64,000 bases of DNA from Mesostigma viride (Eukaryota; Streptophyta; Mesostigmatophyceae; Mesostigmatales; Mesostigmataceae): NCBI GenBank assembly GCA_009746045.1, contig RPFO01000041.1:2026613-2090612 (forward strand), read 5' to 3'. Positions 58,161 to 64,000 of this stretch are shown here, in pieces. A program made the position numbers and the translations under genes. Numbering within the stretch: position 1 is the first letter of the stretch; each line of letters starts with the position of its first letter. Under the pieces are notes generated by a model that did not search any database, was not told the DNA's origin, and saw only the letters and a list, made by a program, of their open reading frames with translations.

Positions 58161-58795
58161 GCTACTTGGCTTGTAGAGATTCTACTTCCGGTTACTACAA
58201 TCCAGAAACGGGTTCATTCTGATGAGTATTGCTCGAGATATGAGCAAGATACTGTTCTACTACATTCTACTTGGATTCGGTGATTCTACGGTGGTTCTTC
58301 AAGTGACGCGTGGCATACGGCGTCTTGTCACAGTGTACGATAGGACATTTAGTCTCCGACACTGCGGTCTATTCAATGCTATTGATTAGACGTAACAAAT
58401 AGTGACAGGACTTGTGCGACAGGACACTGATGTGACTATTTATGGATAACGAGTCGAGATCTGCTGGTCCAGAGTGAAGGACAGCAATATTGTGAGATGA
58501 TCTGTCCTATCAGTCATCTGGATGTGACTGCGTCACAATTAGTATATAACGAGCAGGACGCTGCCACTTGGTAGTACCACTTTCCCTGCACCTGTGTCCT
58601 CGCACCTTCGGCGACGGTTCTCACGTGCCTCGTGCGTTCTGTGCTGGTAACCATAACCAGCAACGTAAACCTATTGATTAATATAACTACTTCCTCTGTA
58701 GATATTAATCAGTGCAGGCTGAACCACAGTTCAGCCACAGTTTCATTAACTCGAATTACAAGCGAGTTCGTAATCTACTGATTACGGCATTGATT
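58129..58795 (+). repeat. Probable 5' LTR of the right copia-type element
   Basis: It begins with a hairpin AATATTGC/GCAATATT at 58129-58150 and carries consecutive dyads (TGCTGGT-aaccat-ACCAGCA, GGCTGAAC-cac-GTTCAGCC, CGAATT/AGTTCG). A TGGTGTCGGC primer-site-like sequence starts at about 58799. There is no second copy in the window. Confidence 0.5.
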
Positions 58796-58832
58796 TCTGG
58801 TGTCGGCAATTTTTACGGTGTTTTTCCATTAT

Positions 58833-59396
58833 ATGGGAAATACGCGTGAATATCGTGAGCCATCTCCCGAGCGTGCGTCGGCTCCATCGTCTTCAGGCTT
58901 TAATTTCAACGTTCAACGTGCGGCGTCAACTGCTGCGCTGCATTCGCGTGCTGTTCAACCTTCGCTGTCTCAAGCGCTCGTCAGCCGGCCGCCAGTTTCT
59001 AACGATCTGCATCAGTTCGTCGACGACCTTACTCAAGATTTGGAAATCCTGTCGGAAAATTCCCATATTTTCCGAAGGCTTGCAGCGTCGGGATCAGACG
59101 AGCAAGCTCAAGTAATTTCGGCGCTTCGCACCTACGGCTTGGGTGTTCTGGCGTTGGCGACAGCGTGGTCTGGAATTTCGGCGACTCTTCCGACTGTCGC
59201 AGTTCCGGTTAGCAACAACGGGTGGGCGTCGTCAGTCAACGGTATCATAAACGTCGCTGCTTCGATTCAGCGGCAATCAAACACTGAGGAGCCAGGTGAA
59301 AACAGCGAGGGGCTTCCTGATTTATATCCGAGTATTGTGCAGCAGATTTTGGATAACGTATTGCAGTTTCCGCGCGACGATATGCGGCTGGATTAA
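58833..59396 (+). CDS. First ORF of the right retroelement, unknown
   Basis: From the ATG at 58833 (MGNTREYREPSPER) this gives 187 residues. The N-terminal part is Ser/Ala-rich; the rest is helical and hydrophobic in parts (GLGVLALATAWSGISATLPTV). It has no zinc knuckle or protease motif. Its position just after the LTR suggests a separate structural ORF ahead of gag. It could also be unrelated to the element. Confidence 0.4.
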   Translation: MGNTREYREPSPERASAPSSSGFNFNVQRAASTAALHSRAVQPSLSQALVSRPPVSNDLHQFVDDLTQDLEILSENSHIFRRLAASGSDEQAQVISALRTYGLGVLALATAWSGISATLPTVAVPVSNNGWASSVNGIINVAASIQRQSNTEEPGENSEGLPDLYPSIVQQILDNVLQFPRDDMRLD

Positions 59397-59546
59397 ATTT
59401 TCTGTTATAATTAACAGAGAATTAATTCAGGAAAATTTTTTTCGTGGTTCCAGAGCTTAAGGGATTAATTTATTAATTCCCCAGCAGTATTCTTTCTTCA
59501 GCATCGGCGTCGGCATCGACAGTTGTCATCGGCATTCGCAGCGACC
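59397..59546 (+). other. Short leader before gag
   Basis: This is an A/T-rich 150-base stretch with AATTAATT repeats and CAGCATCGGCGTCGGCATCG just upstream of the gag start. Nothing else is seen. Confidence 0.35.
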
Positions 59547-62544
59547 ATGCAGGTTTTGGAAGACGGCGAGATACGCGGCGAACAAGTGCTGCGGGGTCAG
59601 AATTTTAATCAGAATTTTAATCGCCCAGCAGCAGCAGAGCAGCCCCGCAGAGCCAAGGCCCAGGAGGGCTTTGCTATTCTTAACCAGCTTCCCAGTCTCA
59701 AGGAGCACTGGACTGTTAAGGATAAGGATATTACCATTAGGCACCTTAAGGGATATAAGGGCTTATATAATGGTAACAATCCTCTGCAGGTGCTGTGTAT
59801 GTCACAGTACCTTCTTAAGTGTCCCAAGAGGGTGCAGAAGTATGTAAATCGGATTTCTTTGAAAAGAGTTTCTCGAAGTGAGGCGGGGAATAAGGCCGCT
59901 CACGGGAGCCGCCTGGATGGTCGGCTGAACCGGGCGGGTTTGGCAGATGTAACCGGATTTGGCTAATGGCTGGCGACCTGGAATTGTTAGTAGGGGCAGT
60001 GGCCCTATTGTGCTACAATCTCGAAACAATCTTATGCTTAAAGTTTGACAGGGCCGGGTTTGTTGAACCGGTTTGTTGAATGATAATTAGAACCTTTCGG
60101 AAAGGGTATTTGATTGGTTGTTGTTTTTGTGGTACGGTAGGTGTCGCTACATTCTCAGGTTGGCGTGTTAAGTTAAGCTCGGTTGCTGATGTCAGCCCCG
60201 TGCTAGGGCAGTTTGACTACTTTGGCGGCGTAGTGACATTGTTGTGGTCTTTTTTCTTGTAAACGTTGGCTGAGCGCCGACGGCTGAGGCTATGGCGGTA
60301 CAAGAAGTGCCTCACCAGCCTTGCGCTCAGCATGGGTGCGGGGCTAAAATTTGTTAACCAAATTTCCGGCATCCATGATCCCTGGCTGCTTAAGGCGGTT
60401 GGGATTCATGGCTGCCACTGGCCCGGAATTAATGTCCGGGTGATCGGGGTTTAAATGCGAAGCGGGGGCTGATGCATTATGTAATGGCTGGTTTGTTTGA
60501 AAGAAACGGCCAGCTGGCCGGGTTGGGCAAGGGCTAGCTTGCTTGATGGTTCCGTACCTGGGGATGCTTGCGCCTCGGGTTGGGCTGTCGGCAGGCTGGC
60601 CTGCCTTTGAGTTGTCTCGTACCTGGAAATGCTTGCATTCCGGGTTGGGCTTGGCTTGAGGGCCGCCGCGGCTCGGGGGGGTAAAAAAATTTAAGTCACC
60701 GTTGTGGGACACGGAGCCTCGGCGCAGGAGGCAAGGGCTGAAAGCCAACTTGATTTCGTAATCAGTGGTATTTCCATTTTTTTTGTACGGAAGGAGTGTT
60801 TATGTGCTCGGCACTAGGTTGGTTGCTCTTCAAAAAAGTTGTAAACTGGGCGTCGGCTGGAATCAGCGGCGCCAGTCAGCAGCTTTTGCTTTGACTTTGT
60901 GTTCCGCGACAGCACCCCTTAGCGGACCAGAGAAGAGGTCGGCAACGAGGTCAGCGGGGGCCCCCGAGTGGGGTCAAAAATGCGAGCTGTGTCGATTGAC
61001 AGTGCATGAATTTTTGTGCATTCACAGTCGCTGGGAATTAAATCTGTTTTCTGGCAACGGAGAGCGCCCATCGCGACAGGACAGCTTTTGACGGGAAAGG
61101 AAATGGTGCTTCTTTAGCGGACCGGAGGGCCAGGAAGGGGAGGTTGGGTAATCGCGAGCCATGCCTAAGGAGTTCTTAATAGCGGTTCTGTAACCGCTAC
61201 CTGTCTGTATGCATCTACTTATTGTTTTAACAAAGATGCTGGTGACTATGGTGAGCAAACGGGTGTATGAATCGGATTTCTTTGAAAAGAGTTTCTCGAA
61301 GTGAGGCGGGGAATAAGGCCGCTCACGGGAGCCGCCTGGATGGTCGGCTGAACCGGGCGGGTTTGGCAGATGTAACCGGATTTGGCTAATGGCTGGCGAC
61401 CTGGAATTGTTAGTAGGGGCAGTGGCCCTATTGTGCTACAATCTCGAAACAATCTTATGCTTAAAGTTTGACAGGGCCGGGTTTGTTGAACCGGTTTGTT
61501 GAATGATAATTAGAACCTTTCGGAAAGGGTATTTGATTGGTTGTTGTTTTTGTGGTACGGTAGGTGTCGCTACATTCTCAGGTTGGCGTGTTAAGTTAAG
61601 CTCGGTTGCTGATGTCAGCCCCGTGCTAGGGCAGTTTGAATACTTTGGCGGCGTAGTGACATTGTTGTGGTCTTTTTTCTTGTCCCACCCACCCACCCTC
61701 TTAATAGCGGTTCTGTAACCGCTACCTGTCTGTATGCATCTACTTATTGTTTTAACAAAGATGCTGGTGACTATGGTGAGCAAACGGGTGTATGAATGAC
61801 AAGTTTGAGGATGGAGATTCCTGGGAGGTTTTTATAGCTGAGTTTGAGGTGTTCCTAGATGATAAGAGGGCTAGTGATGGCTCCTTTTGGAAGAAGGAGT
61901 ACCTTGATTTCAAGGCTGAGGGTCTGATTCTGCAGGCATTTGAGGATTTTCAGGAGCTCAGGCACAATTGTGCTGGCAAGGGGTATGTAGTGTCAGATGA
62001 GATTGCCATGGATGATTTCCTAGCTAGCCTGGGATTGGATGAGGTCACCTTGGATAACCTGCAGGTGCACATGCGTACATGCACCACCTGGGCTGCTATG
62101 GTGGCCAAGATCAAGGATTATTTCAGGGGCAAGTATGTGGGAGGCAAGAAGGAGGCAGACAAGGCCAGGGAGAAGCAGAAGGAGAAGGATAAGGTGGATA
62201 TGGCAGCTGCAGCAGGGGGCAGTGTTCCCAAGGTCAAGGGCAACCAATGGGGGGGGCAGCCCTCCAACGGTTATGGTCCACCAAGGTCAGGGCCTTCCAA
62301 GCGGGGGGGCTTCCAGGCCAAGGGCTTCAGTGGCTTCAAGCGTCGTGGAGGTCCTTCCCAGGAGCAGCCAGCGGCTCAGCGTCCCAGATTTGATTTCAAC
62401 AGGGTGGGGTCCCAGCGGGGACCACCTGGGGTGGGGACACCTCGTATCACATGTTATTTCTGTCACCAGCAGGGCCACATCCGTAAGGACTGCCCTAGCT
62501 GGCGTAAGCAAAGGGGCCAAGGTGGGTATAACAACCCAACCTGA
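59547..62544 (+). pseudogene. Gag with CCHC zinc knuckle, split by a tandem insertion
   Basis: The ATG at 59547 opens MQVLEDGEIRGEQ and continues to AAT at 59847-59849. It resumes at 61798 (codons DKFEDGDSWEVF) after 1,948 inserted bases that end in AAT, with the frame intact. The second part ends with CYFCHQQGHIRKDC, the CCHC nucleocapsid knuckle, and Gly/Lys/Gln-rich RNA-binding sequence. Total length without the insertion would be about 350 residues. A stop at 62542 separates gag from pol. There is no protease motif after it, which agrees with the unusual order in the left element. Confidence 0.75.
59850..61794. mobile_element. Tandem pair of an element in gag, one copy internally deleted
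   Basis: Copy 1 (59850-61269) and copy 2 (61273-61794) share a 410-base head (CGGATTTCTTTG onward) and a 95-base tail (TCTTAATAGCGG to GTGTATG). In copy 2 the middle of about 915 bases is replaced by CCCACCCACCC. AAT stands before, between and after the copies (59847-59849, 61270-61272, 61795-61797), a three-base target duplication. No inverted repeats or long ORF are seen. The plan matches the pair at 10157-12294. Confidence 0.75.
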
Positions 62545-62960
62545 CGGGCTCAGCCTTCCCTGGGCTTGCTAGGGTCCGCCAGGGAGGGGGCTAAGAGTGA
62601 CCCCCCCATTACTCTGGATGAAGTTGATTTGCTCCCTGCACAGGTTGAGAGTCTCCCACTTAAGGTTGAGAGTCCCCCTGCACAGGTTGAGGGTGCATCC
62701 ATGGAGGAAGAACACAATGGGGTAGTGACTGGGTCTTCCCACGTCACCATGGTGAAAGCAGTTACCACAAGGCAACAACGTTCCCACATGGCTCTTGGAG
62801 GTAGTTTGCGTACTCCTTCAATGTTGGAGCGTGGAAGTCCTGCCTTAGGGCAGGAAGCTCCTCTAGAGGAGGAGGGTGAGGCTGATGGCCTGAATGATGC
62901 AATGGGGAGCATGGTTGTAAGTGAGCGTGCTGTTCCAGCACCTCACCTGTATTTAATAAA
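62545..62960 (+). other. Low-complexity spacer between gag and integrase
   Basis: The frame of gag stays open after its stop until 62988 with Glu/Pro/Val-rich sequence (VESLPLKVESPPAQVEG). The left element has a similar acidic spacer fused in frame to integrase. Here the integrase is one frame away, so a frameshift by evolution or translation separates them. No protease motif lies in it. Confidence 0.5.
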
Positions 62961-64000
62961 ATGTCTCTTGTGTCAAACATTGCATTGAGATTGCATCACA
63001 TGTTTGGTCATGCTGCCCAGGCACTCCAGTTTGCAAGGAGGCTGGGAGGGACATCTTTGTTTAATGCAGTAAAACAGGTTGCTGAGGCTTGTTCCTGTAG
63101 GCTGGTTGCTCCCAAGCCTAAGAAGTCTCATGTCAGACAACCTGTGTTGCAGCCTGGATATGTACAATGTGATATCCAAGAAATCAGGAAACTGATTTTG
63201 TTGGTTGGTGTTGATAGATATACCAAGTACAAGGTGCTGGAGCTGTTGCAAGACAAGTCTAAGCCATGTTTGGTGGCTGGGCTCCAGGCTATCAGATCCA
63301 GAATGAAACCAGTGATCCAGCTGCAGTGTGATTTAGAATTTGAGTGCTGCATGGGGAATGAAGACCTCCCTGAGTTATTTATTGTACACAGGGAGTCCCA
63401 TGGCAGTCAAGGCGTGGTGGAGAGGACAATCAGAGAACTCAAGACTATTCTGCTGACGGAGAAGAAGATTCCAAGATTGGTTCCAGCTATTATCAAGACG
63501 GCCTGGTTAAGGTCAGTTGAGGACAGATTGAATGTCAGGGCATCCATGTATGTTGGAGAGGTCCCTGTGACTCCATTATCATTGCATCTTCGGGAGCTCC
63601 CTACTGAGGTTGAGCAAGCCTGGAAAGATAGCCTTATGTTCAAGTTTGCCAAGTTGAGGCAGAAAGACAAGGGCTGGAGTGTTCTGAAACCTGTTGTTGG
63701 CCAGAGGGTAATTGTGTGGAAAGAGCCCAAGCTTGCAGGCAAGCGTGGTAGCTGGCACCCTGGAGTAGTGACCAGGGTGGAACTAGCTGGGCACAAGTGC
63801 TGGGTGAAGATGGAGGATCCTCCCCAGAATGTGCACCGTCTGTCGTGGTCATATGTACGTCTAAGGGGTGCTGAAGCAGAGGCAGTAGCTCCTGATGTGA
63901 CAACCTTGCCAGTTGGTCATGACGTCATCCCTGATCATCACGTTCAAGCTGGAAGTAATCCCCGGGTAAGTCCTGGCCAGACCCCTGGATCGGTTAACTT
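62961..64000 (+). CDS. Integrase part of the right copia-type polyprotein, open at window end
   Basis: The ATG at 62961 opens a frame to the edge (about 346 codons). It has the His/Cys start (LHHMFGHA, then ACSC), the core (YVQCDIQEI, then QLQCDLEF, then GSQGVVERTI) giving the D-D-E triad, and a C-terminal GKRGSWHPGVVTRV. It parallels residues 105-400 of the left element in order, with clear divergence, so they belong to different subfamilies. Protease and RT lie beyond the window. Confidence 0.85.
   Translation, partial: MSLVSNIALRLHHMFGHAAQALQFARRLGGTSLFNAVKQVAEACSCRLVAPKPKKSHVRQPVLQPGYVQCDIQEIRKLILLVGVDRYTKYKVLELLQDKSKPCLVAGLQAIRSRMKPVIQLQCDLEFECCMGNEDLPELFIVHRESHGSQGVVERTIRELKTILLTEKKIPRLVPAIIKTAWLRSVEDRLNVRASMYVGEVPVTPLSLHLRELPTEVEQAWKDSLMFKFAKLRQKDKGWSVLKPVVGQRVIVWKEPKLAGKRGSWHPGVVTRVELAGHKCWVKMEDPPQNVHRLSWSYVRLRGAEAEAVAPDVTTLPVGHDVIPDHHVQAGSNPRVSPGQTPGSVN

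Larger units (their letters stand above)
58129..64000 (+). mobile_element. 5' portion of a second copia-type LTR retrotransposon
   Basis: It starts inside MCP3 and includes a probable 5' LTR (58129-58795), a first ORF (58833-59396), gag (59547-62544, split by the insertion at 59850-61794), a spacer, and integrase (62961 to the window edge). The integrase matches the left-edge element in order and motifs. Its orientation is the same as that element, so these are two separate insertions of related families. The 3' end lies outside. Confidence 0.75.

Overview
The window is eukaryotic chromosomal DNA crowded with transposable elements and carrying a large, decaying insertion of a nucleocytoplasmic large DNA virus (NCLDV, Nucleocytoviricota). 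The viral part shows three double-jelly-roll major capsid protein (MCP) genes, a PCNA sliding clamp, a VLTF3-like late transcription factor, KilA-N proteins, and HNH and MYND-linked nuclease genes. It also has an OTU-type protease, F-box-like proteins, a LysM protein and many short membrane proteins. The eukaryotic setting is shown by Ty1/copia-type retroelements at both edges, non-autonomous LTR elements with clean target-site duplications (TSDs), a 13 kb terminal-inverted-repeat transposon, and spliceosomal introns in two genes at the left end. I cannot name the host.

Layout. 1-5.07 kb: 3' part of a copia-type element. 5.17-9.2 kb (minus): a spliced KilA-N gene split by a 2.7 kb LTR-like element. 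9.5-13.7 kb (plus): a spliced gene with a tandem mobile element in intron 1. 13.8-15.2 kb: a palindromic repeat field around a small membrane-protein gene. 15.2-21.6 kb: mostly minus-strand viral genes sharing a Lys/Arg-rich N-terminus that ends in R-H-V-x-R-x-G-E. 21.7-24.4 kb: LTR element. 24.4-34.2 kb: more viral genes. 34.2-47.4 kb: the large inverted-repeat transposon, carrying a second LTR element. 47.4-58.1 kb: viral late and structural block (VLTF3, PCNA, LysM, three MCPs). 58.1-64 kb: 5' part of a second copia-type element, which truncates the third MCP and is itself split by a tandem insertion.

How the genes fit together. The 47-58 kb block covers virion structure and replication or late transcription. 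The 15-33 kb block is accessory: virion or membrane proteins plus probable host-interaction genes (F-box-like, OTU, MYND, GNAT-like). Several viral genes are broken by single-base insertions in G runs, one by an in-frame stop and others by transposons, so this copy is probably not functional as a whole. PCNA and two of the MCP genes are intact. The reading frame or TSD shows that each of four insertions split one continuous gene or ended exactly at a stop codon, which lets the pre-insertion order be read. The most novel points are the shared R-H-V-x-R-x-G-E leader family, the F-box/OTU/MYND set, the MCP with a LamG-like insert, the copia-type element with protease after integrase, and paired tandem elements in which one copy has its middle replaced by GGGT-type filler.
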